From Beaufortia kweichowensis (taxonomy: Eukaryota > Chordata > Actinopteri > Cypriniformes > Gastromyzontidae), in NCBI GenBank assembly GCA_019155185.1, contig CM032808.1, forward strand, positions 7,926,716-7,990,715: a stretch of DNA of 64,000 nt, written 5' to 3'. Position numbers and translations under genes: made by a program. The notes beneath the pieces are model-generated. The model saw only the letters and a list, made by a program, of their open reading frames with translations, was not told the DNA's origin and did no database searches. Shown here in pieces: positions 22,929-35,111 of this stretch; positions within the stretch are counted from its first letter, which is position 1, and the number at the start of each line of letters is the position of its first letter.

Positions 22929-25900
22929 ATGCGGGACCGGACCAAAGAACTGGGCAATGTGAGTAATGTACAAACTAGGGCAGTGCATTCAGAAAACCGG
23001 CTAACGTGCTAACGTGCTAACTCGCGGACAAACCCCCTACAAACACAACAGCGAACAAGTTCACTTGTCACAATCTTACGGGGTTGCGGTCTGCTGCTTT
23101 ATGGCTGAGGATGTTTGTGTCTTGACGCAAAGTTTTTGCAGAATTTATTAATGATATTAAGCCAGTGAAAGCAAACGGCTCTGCACTACTGGCGTCGGGA
23201 CAAACTGTTGCGCCCTTGTACTGTTGCTGATTATAATGGAATGGAAGCGCTCTTATCTTGCAGTCTAACTTATTTAGTGTGTAAACTTATGTGTTTGCAG
23301 TTTAATCAATTGTGTCCTTCCAGGAACTTGAAAACATTTAAACATAAACCAATTAAATAAAATGTTTTTACGAAACTTTCGAAATTGTCGAGATATGGTA
23401 TTTGTATCAGGGCAATTCCATGCAAATGTCAACCAAAGTTTTCACCAAATGTTTTTGCCATACTGATAGCTCAGATGACAATATTTTGTGGTTTAAATGC
23501 CCATGTGGGGTCTCAAAGTTTTTAAAGCATTTTTTTCTGTTTAAAGCAGATTTTCATAATCAGGTGAAGTTATTTTATGTTCTTTGAAGAGTCATCTCTC
23601 TATTTGTTGGGTATTATTGCTTCTGCGTTGTGCATTTTAATTCACATTTTAATTGCATTTTAATTCACATTTTAATTGCATTTTAATCCTATGGCTCTCA
23701 AAAACATTTGTTCTTTATTTTTACATCTTCACACATGTATATTTTAATTTTTTTTTTTAAATGGTTAAATTCTGTATAGACTGATATTTTTTATTTCTGG
23801 ACTTGATCAACTGGGTTTAGTAAAATATAAACAGATGGTTCAATATATTGGTAATAAATACATTCTGTCAGAATTTATATTTCAAGGTTTGACTAAAAGT
23901 GTCACACCCATAATACTGGAATTGCAAAAGAATTTTTCACTGCTTTCAGTTTCTATGAAGAATGTGTGCATGTGTTAAATTTAATAGGAAACTGAAAGAA
24001 TAACGATTTATTTAGACACAATTGATAAAACAAATAGTAGAAACATGCTAAATAAAAATATAGGTGAACAATGAACCATTGTTTTATTTACTACAGTAAC
24101 CAAAGCTTAATTATGGTATTTGTAGAAAACTCCACAACCCCAGATTTTCCATTCTCTCACTATAGTAACCATAATATCTATAGTGAAACCAAGGTATGGT
24201 CAAAAATGTAATTCCTCTGTACTCTTACTAGACTGCTGATGTCACGGATGAAGATGAAGAAAGCACAGCTCTCATGACAAAGCCTGGTTCTGCGACCTCT
24301 GCAAAAGAAGAGAAAGAAAATGAAGCCTTCTTTAGAAAGGTACATCTCATGTCACATTTGAATCATCCATCATAATAGCAGATAGCACATTTTAACTGTG
24401 TGCTAATAACAGTGCAGCTTTCAGTATCAGTTTCTAGGCATGAATAACATGTGAAAAGATTTAATAGGGATCTAAGAGTAACTTGTGTTTTATGTAGAAA
24501 ACATTAGAGATCCTACAATGTTATCAATGGATATTTATAAATTCTTATGCAAAAGTCAGTTATACATTTCATTAATGGTATGAATCGTTTGGGCATTTAT
24601 AGTTTTGTGAGACTTGTCATAGGTTGTCAAAATAATTTCATTTTTTCTCTACATAGGTTCAGGAGATTCGAGAGGGCCTTACAACGTTTAAGAAAAAGGT
24701 GTCTGAATTGGAGAACAAACAGAAAACAGTATTAGGAGTTGCACTTCCTGAAGACAGTGAGTAACTCACCTGTGCATAAATCTTGATTTTTTTTTTCATA
24801 TTTTTCTATATATATGGATACATTTCTATATATGGGTCTTTATAGTTTTATTGAACAACCTAACTAAACAACTCACATTTAAAAAAAAAAAAAAAAAGTT
24901 GAGTGGTTATTTGTAATAGCCCATATTATTGAAAATTATTCACTTTTCACCATAGACATGAAAAAGGAACTTCAGTCTCTCAGAGAGGATATTAAAGGCA
25001 TGGCCAACCAGATCCAAAAGAAGTTAAAAAGTAAGTCTATTGATTGAATAAACAACAAATTATTTTTATTGTAGTATTTCTACTGGACATAACGGATGTC
25101 AGACATTAAACAAAAATCTATGTCACAGGCATTGAACCTAAGAAAGCAGAAAGTGATGACAAATATATTCCAGTACACGTGAGAATGCAGAGAAGCCAGG
25201 TGAGTCAGTGTTTAATCAGCCATTGACTTGGCAAAAGCAACATTTTGGATAAAAATAATCTTCTCTTATATTTTTTTTTCTCTGTCCAAGCATGCTACAT
25301 TGTCCCGAGAATTTCTCGAACTGATGGGTCACTGTAACACAATTCAAGCCCAGTACAGGGACAGAAATGTGGAGAGGATACAAAGACAACTCAAAATCAG
25401 TATGAGTTTTTTTTTCATGTTTTGTATTTCTAGCTTTAGTTATACGTTTTATGGTTTTACAGAAGTAATTTTTATTCGTTATATAATGTGAGGCATTATT
25501 TAATGCATGATGAGCAGATATAACTAATGTTTATGTAAATGATGCAAATCTGAATCTTATTTACAGCCGGTAACAATGTGACAGACGAGGAGCTGGAATC
25601 AATGCTTGAGGGTGGGCAAACAGATGTTTTCACACAAAATGTGAGTGTGTCAATACATTGACTTTTATTATTAATTATTATAATTTATTGACCTTTTCAA
25701 ATGGACACCCTAGAAAGCATTTGCAGTCGTTTCCATGTCCACACCTGTATAGACTGTTGAGGAGTAATGCAAAAGTTATGCAGATGCAAATGTTCACCTT
25801 ATAATTGCAGTATTTGAGCATTTTGTCTTTAGTTGTATTTATTGCTTTCTTTCCTACTATCAAAACATTTATTTACAATATTTATTTAACAATATTTACT

Positions 25901-27251
25901 ATACTGTACTTTTCTGATGCTGTCGCAGTTTCAAGTCTTCTCTTTTGCTTTCCTTGGAATGAAAGTGTTTCATTGGTAAGACTTGAATGAACAGAACCAT
26001 CTGAAATCAAACTTTTTTTGTTTTTGATGAAGTTGATACCTGTTGAGCACTGTTTGCTTAGTGTTTGGATCGCTTGTCATGAACCGCTGTGTTCAGGGCA
26101 CTTCCTATGACCTCTGCTATTGTGCCCTTGAGGAAAACTCTTGGCCCTGTTTGTCCTCAGGATGCCCTGTTTCCTGACCCTTTCTGATATTAAAAAACTT
26201 TTAATAGGCAAAGTGAGACCTTACAAATCTGGGGGTGTTTAAAGGTTTAGTAAGAATCAAAGAATGTTGATTACAGTTTAAGTAATTGGTTTAAATAGTA
26301 TTTAGATTTTTTTCTCCATCCCTGAGAAAGGAAATCTGGGTTGTCAACATCATTAAAAACATTGACAGCAATGAATGTATTTCATTATCAGAATCTCCTT
26401 CATAGTTTTCCTCTTCCTCTTTAGTGTTTAGATGAGTCATTATTTTTTCCTTTCACCTCATGCTGAGGTTTTATTTATAGAAACCTTTCAGTTTATTTTT
26501 TATAAACCCAGGCCTTGCATAAAACTTAATGACACCCACCATTTTGTCTGACATGTGTGATATGAAAAATCATGTTTCACCACAAAACCGTTTTTGGATT
26601 TTGTGAAATTAAAGTTGTTTAGGATAGCTACACTTCTCATTTCATTTACCCAATTTGATCGTTCCTGCAGATTTTGAATGACGCTAAAGCAACGAGACAG
26701 GCTCTAAATGAGATTGAGTCACGACATGATGAGATCATCAAACTAGAGAAAAGCATCAAAGAGCTTCATGACATGTTTAATTACCTTGCGATGGAAGTAC
26801 AAGCCCAGGTGAGAACAACACATGGAAAATATTTAATAAAGTGTTTCTCAAGTGTCATTTAAAATAAACATTGATGTCTAGTCTAAATGTGCTCAGAATG
26901 TTCTTAATGCCATGTAAATCAGAATTTTAAGGCAAATAAACTTTGGTTTTCAGGGTGAGATGGTGGATCGAATTGAGGAGAACATTAAGAATTCCCATAA
27001 CTACGTGGAAAAGGCTGTCGCAGATACGACTGCAGCTGTAGAGACCTCACGAAAAGTGCGCAAGGTACGTCACGGATAAATGGGACTAATTACAAACTTT
27101 ATTATGTTTTTCAATAACAAATAACTGTAATAGCGCAAATTGTCATGTTTTTATATTTATTTATTTCCCTCAGAAAAAGCTATGGATAGCAATATGCGTT
27201 GCTGTTTTACTTGTTGTATTAGCCATTATTTTGGCTATCACTTTCAGTTGA
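22929..27251 (+). CDS. stx4: Syntaxin-4
   Basis: Ten coding exons (22929-22958, 24232-24339, 24657-24756, 24956-25030, 25129-25199, 25291-25399, 25567-25640, 26671-26808, 26954-27064, 27174-27251) join in frame to 297 residues, the same length as human STX4. The start MRDRTKELG matches STX4. An N-terminal Habc bundle precedes the t-SNARE motif at ~190-255 (RQALNEIE.RH.EI..LE.SI.ELHD.F, then VQAQGEM with zero-layer Gln235). A single C-terminal membrane anchor (~274-296) follows the basic RKVRKKK. STX4 is a plasma-membrane Qa-SNARE that pairs with SNAP23 and VAMP proteins in exocytosis. No residue looks damaged. Intron 1 (22959-24231) carries a GGCAATTCCA-family repeat; intron 7 (25641-26670) shows nothing recognisable. 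Confidence 0.95.
23411..23925. repeat. Interspersed element, GGCAATTCCA family, copy 2
   Basis: It starts GGCAATTCCATGCAAATGTC and ends TACTGGAATTGC, so the termini are inverted. Block order matches 16590-17083. No coding capacity; it lies in stx4 intron 1. Confidence 0.65.
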
Positions 27252-28158
27252 GGTGGGTCACATTTACCACATTTTTTTTTAAATATATCTAAATTATTAC
27301 AAATATATAAATCTTTTCTAAATGCCTTCTATAAATGTTATATCTCTCCACATTTTTGTTCTGTCTTTCAGCCTGCCAGATGCAGACTTTTGTCTTTCCA
27401 AGTCTTTTTTTTAAACCAGCATGGTCATGCACACACATGACCACTGTTGGTATCCCATATCATCTGGTGACTACAGGTGCTTGACTTTGAAAGTGTTCAT
27501 TATTAGTTGTTTTAGCTACTTTGCCCAAGAAAGTTAGAATTCCTGAAAATGTATCTGCTGCTTTACTTGGATATATAAAAGGTTACATGGTCATTTTAAC
27601 TCGCTTTTAATTAACTGATTACTTTGTGGACTGGATCACATAAAACCATAGCCGTGCAGTGCAGAGAAAAGTCAGGGAAGTCTGTAATAAAACAAGATTC
27701 TTAATATATAATATTTTCAGTTGAAAGGCAAGCTCGGCAACATAAAATGATGAGCGGTCTGTCTGTTTGTTTTTTGTCCTAATGTTTAGATGGTGTCTTT
27801 ATTTGTTTTGATTTATCATGTAATGCAGTTTCAAACTTGTTGCTAACACCTGTATATATGACAAAAGACTCATTTTATATTTTGCGTTTTATTATCCAAC
27901 CCAAAAGAACAGTTCCTGGTGTCACAATAACATGTTTTGCTTATATGTGTGTATATTTTAACGCATTTGTTCACTGTTTAGCGCTTCTTAACAAATTATG
28001 TGTAGTCTAATGCCTCAACCTTGGTGCCTTTTCTTGAAACTTTACTAGGCAGTGTGCACTGTGACAGTAAGGGGTCAGATCACCGAAAGTAAAACTGGTT
28101 TTATTATGGACATACTCCCACACATTCTTTCATTCTAATGTAAAAAAAATCTTTTTTA

Positions 28159-28164
28159 AATAAA
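28159..28164 (+). terminator. Poly(A) signal of stx4
   Basis: AATAAA about 900 bases after the stx4 stop codon, followed by T-rich sequence. An additional GT-AG pair shortly after the stop (donor near 27252, acceptor near 27371) could be a 3' UTR intron. Confidence 0.5.
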
Positions 28165-28660
28165 ATACACCATATTACACATTGTTTTGTATTTTTTGTC
28201 CTTTTTGGGTTGTAAATATTGTTTGTTTACTGTATTTTCTTTGATGACATAATGCACTGTCAAGGGGAAATGTATTATATTAACACAGACAGTGAACTAC
28301 ATATCCCAGCGTTTGTGTTGTGTGTTGTGTGTCTATTTATAGCAGCAGTTGTGTATTTCACAACTCGTTCAACACGGTCTGGAAGAAGGTTTAGGTAACA
28401 TTTTATTTTTTGGAGTTGTTTGTTTTAAAAAAATACTACCAAATTACACGTACAAACACGTAAAAAGAGTTGTTTATATAGTTAGTTTGAGATTCATGAA
28501 ATGTAATTTTATCATGTGTTTATATAGGCCTAACTGATTTGTTTGTCAAATGTAATTATTTGCCTTTATCTATTTACATAACGAAACCTGTGCTTCATTT
28601 ATTATCTGTGTATTATATATGTGTTATCTATTTGTTCGTTTGTGACGCTCTTATCTGTAA

Positions 28661-28673
28661 GTGAAAGTGAAAG
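28661..28673 (+). promoter_or_regulatory. Interferon-stimulated response element-like motif before calcoco2
   Basis: GTGAAAGTGAAAG is two GAAA blocks in the spacing bound by IRF/ISGF3 factors, 110 bases before the calcoco2 start codon. A second, looser GAAAGTTAAAC lies 40 bases further on. Depending on the transcription start, it is in the promoter or in a first intron (candidate donor TTTAG|gtaaca near 28395). Confidence 0.5.
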
Positions 28674-28782
28674 AAGTTTTATCGGATGTATTGTTTGGAA
28701 CAGAAGTTACTGAAAGTTAAACGAAGAATCGCTTTTAAGTCTTTTATTTCTGCTCGTAATAATAGTGACTGTGTCATAAGTG

Positions 28783-31700
28783 ATGGATGAAGAAACGATC
28801 CCCGCGGTCCTGGAGACTTCTTCATTCTCGCTGGTAGTTTTTAACGATGTGCCTCCTTCATATCCGCCGAACACAGCGATTACCTGCTGGTACACAGTTA
28901 CTGGAGGCCTGCAGCCCAGCTCGAGGGACTGGATCGGTATCTTTAAGGTATGATCAAGCGCATACAAGAGTAAAATTATTAATATCATGATAATTCACAT
29001 TTTCTTTTGTTGCTTATTTATTATGGTGTCCCCCAATGAAAAAATAGAAACCAAAATTCCCATGTGAAAATACTGTAGTATTCTTTATTAGAGTACCAGT
29101 CAAAAGTTTGGAGAAAGATTTGGAAGGTTTAATGTTTTCCCACATTTTACAATAATAGTAAACTTATAAATAACACAATTGTAACTGTGGGAACGCTGAT
29201 GTTATATTTTAACATCTTCAAAAGTAGTCAACCTTTGTCTAGAGTTTGCAAAAATCATACTTTTGACATTTTATCATGTAGTTTAACCTGGGAAGCTTTT
29301 TAAACATCACTAAAGGAATTTCTAGGTATGCTTACATAAAACAGTTTTCTAATTAAATACAATAATTTGTTCGCACAGTTATATTTTTGTGTACAAAAGT
29401 CATTTCAAACATTGAAATATACATTAAAAGATTTTTAAGATCATGTGAATAGAGTAGCATAGTAAATATTAAAAGTACACTACAGTATTTTTATGTTCTT
29501 ATGAATTGAATGGTTATAATGGGAACTAAATTGGTTTTAATGAAAGCTAAATGGTCTCTGTGGGTTTCTAATGTGTAGAGCTCCATTGGTGGGATGTTCT
29601 GGTTGGTGAAAACCAGTAGAACACAATTCAATCTTACTGGAATAAGATTGGAATATCGCATCACTTTGCATTACATTACAGTAGATTAAATTATCTCAGG
29701 TTGCATTCAATGACATTGAAAAAACTGATCATGCCACTTTATCTTTTTGAATCGTATGTGTTGAATCTTATGCATGGGATGTACACAGGTTGGCTGGCAG
29801 TCAGCAAAGAGATATTATAGTTATGAATGGGTGGAACCTTGCCTGGACCAAGTTGGACCAGAAGCGCTGATACAAAAGGTGGTTTTCAGAGGTAGGACAC
29901 ACTTGTCAACTTTTTTACCCAATACTGCACATTTAAGATTTCCTGACTATCCAACTTAATCCAACACAGCTGCTGCTCATTGGTTTGTTTCATGACCTAA
30001 ATTTGGTATTTTAGTGCTGACTGATGAAACCCAATCATGGTTGTGATGACTGTGCATCTAATGGTATGAGTGTGATGTTTTACTGCTATTTTAGTAAAGT
30101 GAGTAACCTTTACCTCGAGTAGTCCACATCTACTTATCAAATTATTCAGGGTCCTAAATTGTGAGACCTTGTGATACGTCATGTGTCTCAGTAAGAACAT
30201 GGTTTGCTTCCATGATGAGCTGTTTCTTGGCATTTGAATGTGTATGTGAAGTTAGAGGCTGAGAAAGGCAAATTAAAACATTTAATTATTTCTATCCTGC
30301 TCCTGACTGACAGTTTACTTGGTAACACAATACTTTATTTCAGAGAGCTACCTACCGAAAGATGACGGGGAGTTTTACCAGTTCTGCTATGTGGACAGCA
30401 ATGGTCATGTGAAAGGCGCCAGCACCCCGTTCTGCTTTGGAAACCCGGCGGAAACAAGTCTTGACTGCAGCTTGGAGAAGGACCTCTTACTAGTAACAAC
30501 ACAGGTACATATTCTGGATCATACCCCTAGGAAATAGATGCATGTTTGTGTGTGTCCACACACAGTTTAGACACAATTGACAAAAATGTTTCTCATGATC
30601 TTAAAAATCTTTTAATCTGAAGGTATATGTTTTAATGTTTGAAATTACTATAGACTTATTTTTATTACTTATTTTTATTACTATGGACTTAATTATCTAT
30701 AGACTAATTACTTGGATTTATTATTATAATTATATTCTATAAATTAATTATAGACTTAATTATAGAAATGTAATCGTGCCAACATATTTGAGATATTCAT
30801 TTCTTTCATTAGAAAACACAATTTTTATTAAATTTTTTTAATGAATTATTTTGACCATATATAGTTTACTTTTGCCAGTACCTTTGCCAATATTTTACAA
30901 TCTTTTGACTAGTACCGTGTATAAAAACGGTACTACTACCAACATTTTATTACTATTACATACTATTATTTATTTATTCATTTATTTATTACTAATACTA
31001 GTAGTAGTATTAAAAAAACCATTACAGATGTTGATATCTGACTCTGAACATTTTAAAAAATACTAATAATACGGTCTAATCATTAATGTCCTTGTAAGTA
31101 TAGGAGCAGGCAAACATTATGGAAAAAGAGAAAGAGGACTTGATGAAAACGATCGAATCTCTAAAAGAAGAAAATCAGATCCTGAAAAATGAGCTGGGCG
31201 ACAGACTGCAGGAGATGTGCCGTATGAGGGTTGGTCAGATTATTTGAAGCATGATAGTATTTCAACATATACACATATATGTAAAACATAAATGTTTTCT
31301 TTTTACATTATTTATGCTACCTTTTTGGTCATGTCAGATTTATTTTTTTAATCATGTCAAATCTGTCACATTAATGCTATTTTTAACATCTGCCATCCGC
31401 ACTGTACCTGTTGTGTAGTAACAAATGTTGTACAACTTGTTAAACAAGCTGTTATGTACTGTATTGTTCTTGCGTTTACGATCAAGCAGAATTTCAATAA
31501 ACTGATTTGAATGTGTCTTTGTGCTGTTCAGAAAAAACTAGAGGACTTGAAGTCAATGGAAAACCTGGAAGCACCTCTTTCATATGAACAGAGTTATCAT
31601 GACACTGATCAGGTAAACAAGCAGTACACAGAAATTAATAGTCTTTTATAGTAAAAACACGTAAAGCCGTTTTTGTCTACATGAAGTGGTTCACCACATA

Positions 31701-34264
31701 GCCAAATATATTGAGATCACATAACCAAATAAATGCAACTTACTCATCTCATCAGTAAATAGGAAAATAAATGAATCATGACCAGAAACATCTTTTATTT
31801 TATCAGTCAAATTCAGAATTTGATTAGATATGTCTTTTCTTAAAATTAACTTGTTTTGTATCTACAGTCACTGACTTCTCTGCATGAAAACTATGAAGAA
31901 GCTCTACAAAAGATTAAAAAGCTTAAGCAGGAAATATCAGAGTTACAGCAAGAGATTGAACTCCGGTTTGCAGAAAACCTCAAGTAAGTGGTTATGTTTT
32001 AACATCTCGGAACATCTCAGAACTGCACAAAATGATTTTGTGATATATTTTGGTGTATTTTTTCTCTAGGCTAAATACCAGCCTAAAAGAAATTGATCAT
32101 AATTACAACAAACTGCAGGACCATGTCAAATTGCTTCAGGTTTCCAAACAAGTTTTACTCTTGGGGTTTGAAGGGTACAAAATGCAGTGTGACAGTATAT
32201 AGTATTGCATTAAAATAAGGATTTACGGTGCTTCGCTTTTTTCAGGTGGATGTGCAAAACAGCAAGAAAGACAATGAGAAACTGCATGCGGAAATCGAGG
32301 AGCTTCTCAGAATGAAAAAGACTCTAGAAGAGCAGAAAGATGAAAACAAAGCAGTGCAAGCATCCATATCAGAGGAAAAGGGAGAAGACAATACAAAAGT
32401 GAGACTTTATGGAATCTATTTCAAAACTTTACTAAAAATACTGTCATGCATGTGCCACCTCCTTTTAATAAACAGGTTTGAGCTTCATGTATTTACAGTG
32501 AACTTGGTAAACAATTTTCTTTATTTAGACCTTAAACCTTGTTCAAATTGTTTTGTGCACAGATGCATTTTCATTTTGGAAGAGAAAAGTCTTAACAAAC
32601 TGTTGCAACAAAGCTGATACACAGAAACCATGTAATTGTCACTGCACTAATTATATAGAAGGGAGTATACACATACATTTGGCCATATTCTGAATTTAAT
32701 AATTATGATGTAAAAAGATTTATAGAGATGAAAAGGTGGACAACGTAAGTAAGTGCAGTATGAGTCAAAAATATTTTTGATCTTTGAAGCTAAGAGATGT
32801 AAACTCCAATTCTGATTTCATGTTTTTTAAAAATAAAAGTATACACATGTTAGTAATTAATCACATGTATATAAGTTGTTACGAAACACTCGCAGGTACA
32901 GATTAAGGCCTTGCTCACTCAGCTGACAGAAGCCCGAGGACTTCTACGCAGTGAGATGCAGAACTGCAAAGAAGCCACAAAACGTGCAGAAAGCGCAGAG
33001 CGGGAATTGAAAGAAGTGAAAAAGAAGCTGGTGGACATGAATGCGAATGAAGCTGCGGATGAAAAGCACAGTCAAATCCAGGTGTTTAACCCTGCGCCAT
33101 TTTGTGTTTTAATGAGAGTAAAGCACTAACATTTCCATTTAGTATAATGTTGAGAGCACCTTAAGTAACACATTAAGGTTGTATTTGTAAAACATTTTTA
33201 TTGCATTAGCTTACATGGGCGAACAGTAAATAATACTTCTACAGCATTTATCAATAATTATAGTTTGTTAATTTCAGCATTTACCAATACATTTTTAAAA
33301 TCAAAAGCTGTACCTGTTAACATTAGTTAACAGTGCACAATGAACTAATATGAATTGAAAATACAATTGAGTGACATTAAGTAACATTATCAAAGATTAA
33401 TAAATGCTGAAAAACATATATATTGCTCATTATTAGTTTGTTTTTGTAAAAGTCTGTGTAATTGAAGTTAAAATATTTTATCCTTATTGTTGTTGCAACA
33501 TGTCTGTTATAGCAGGCACAACTTCAGCAAGCACAGGACAAAATTTCTGAAATGGCACAGACATCAAGTTTGGAAAAGCAGGAGCTTATTGAAGAGAATA
33601 AAGTAATCTGTTTTGTTATGCCAAAGATTAAACATCTCCTATTTCCTCTCCATGTCAGTAACTTTGGGCCAATGTCATAATTTTTCTTTATTTTATCTAC
33701 AGGAACTTCAGGTAGAAATTGCTAGACTGCGCAGGGCGGTGTTTGACTACCAGGTGGCGTCTGTTACAGCAGCGGCCGAGACACTATCCGACCCTCAGAG
33801 CCCACCTGCCTCCAGCAACACCAAAGAGCAAACACACCCACCTGATTCTCACTTCTACAACAACATTGATGGCTTGACTGGTACGTCCAATAAAAATAAC
33901 TGAGAAAGCAAGTGGAACATGTAGTTAGTGTTTATCGTCTCTGACCTTCTGCCTTTCAGACACATCTTAATTATGTATTTATTTCTTCATTATAGGAGAT
34001 CCATCAAGAGTAGAGAACAAGGTAGGCCGTGTATAATGAAGTTCACGATCTAAAAATGAATATCAACGCATTATTGAATTATGTGTGTTTCCTTATTGTT
34101 AGGTGAGGGTGTGCCAGCATTGCCAGGAAAGCTTTCCTGATATCAGCGAGGATGAACTTGCACAACATGAGCAATCTCACAAAGTGTGTCCGTTCTGCAC
34201 TCTCATCTGTGATGATTGGGAACAGCAACTGTTTGAAGACCACGTCTATAGTCATGAGGATTAA
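28783..34264 (+). CDS. calcoco2: Calcium-binding and coiled-coil protein 2 (NDP52-like autophagy receptor)
   Basis: Thirteen coding exons (28783-28947, 29789-29891, 30344-30504, 31104-31229, 31532-31612, 31868-31983, 32070-32139, 32246-32398, 32896-33081, 33513-33602, 33703-33880, 33996-34021, 34103-34264) join in frame to 538 residues. Residues ~15-135 are a SKICH domain (FNDVPPSYPPNTAITCWYTV, RDWIGIFKVGW, YYSYEWVE, FYQFCYVDS). LLLV at 137-140 occupies the place of the non-canonical ATG8-binding ILVV of human NDP52. A heptad-rich coiled coil spans ~144-425. The C-terminus has two C2H2-type ubiquitin-binding zinc fingers (CQHC...HEQSH and CPFC...HVYSH). NDP52 links ubiquitin- or galectin-8-marked bacteria and mitochondria to autophagosomes. 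TAX1BP1 and CALCOCO1 are relatives; the length, the SNF8 neighbour and the last finger favour CALCOCO2. Confidence 0.88.
29087..29450. mobile_element. Tc1-like non-autonomous element, one end lost
   Basis: It begins GTACCAGTCAAAAGTTTGG and shares ordered blocks with 36548-36932: 'CCCACATTTTA', 'ACACAATTGTAAC' and 'AAAGTCATTTCAAACATTGA'. The matching right terminus is not visible. Located in calcoco2 intron 1. Confidence 0.6.
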
Positions 34265-34836
34265 TCAAGTCACTAATAACTGTATGTAAAAATATCTTTA
34301 GGCACATATGATGCTGCTGGTAAATGTACTGTACTGAATAATCAGGATTTGCAATATTTGTCTTTCACTATTATCTATTATTACACAGCTGTATGGAGTA
34401 CTTGAATACAGTTGGTCTATTACAGTGATGCACATTGAAATGTCAGTTTATAACTTTTAAACTATAAGGGGTGGTTAGCGCAAATATCCAATTTACTTTA
34501 TTGCTATTTTAATCTTTTCATATAATATGCAATGTAACATTTAATGTTCATTTTTAATGTTCATCTGCCAGGTAATAAGCGGTAATGTATATTGAGTAAC
34601 ATTAAACCACTGGGGTGACACAAGACCTTTATGATTTTTGTCTGGGTACTAGTTACAAAGTCTAGGTTTTTTTTTTTTTAATAATAGACGGCTGTTCTCT
34701 TTCTTTTCAATCTGCAGTAAGAAAATACCCACTAACACTGAATAATTGCAGTGTTTTTTTTATTCTGCAAATGCTGTTGTTTTAAGAAAAATGTAATTGT
34801 TCTATTCTAATTGTTCTCTTACATCAATTGAAGAAT

Positions 34837-34842
34837 AATAAA
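34837..34842 (+). terminator. Candidate poly(A) signal of calcoco2
   Basis: AATAAA 573 bases after the calcoco2 stop codon, shortly before the opposing snf8 3' end. The stretch 34265-35111 is 3' UTR of the two converging genes, with no other feature seen. Confidence 0.45.
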
Positions 34843-35111
34843 ATAATATTAAGAAATACATAATAGAAATAAAATGCACATTAAACAATGTAGTAACCAT
34901 TGACAGTCTCCTTATTTTTATTTTTTCTAGTGGTAAACGCAGCATTAAATAAACATACAAAATATTATTATAAAGTAGATGCTGTTATTCACCATATTTA
35001 CCCAAGCAAGCTTTTCTTGAATAATGTAGATTCAACAATATTACTGATGATCATTGACCTCATTTCTGTACTTCCCCTCCACATTACCATGTACAAAATA
35101 ATGTCTTATAC

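Noticed and set aside
26020..26160. Possible C/D snoRNA in stx4 intron 7 (GATGA near 26025)
   Set aside because: No convincing D box (CTGA) or terminal stem at the right spacing.
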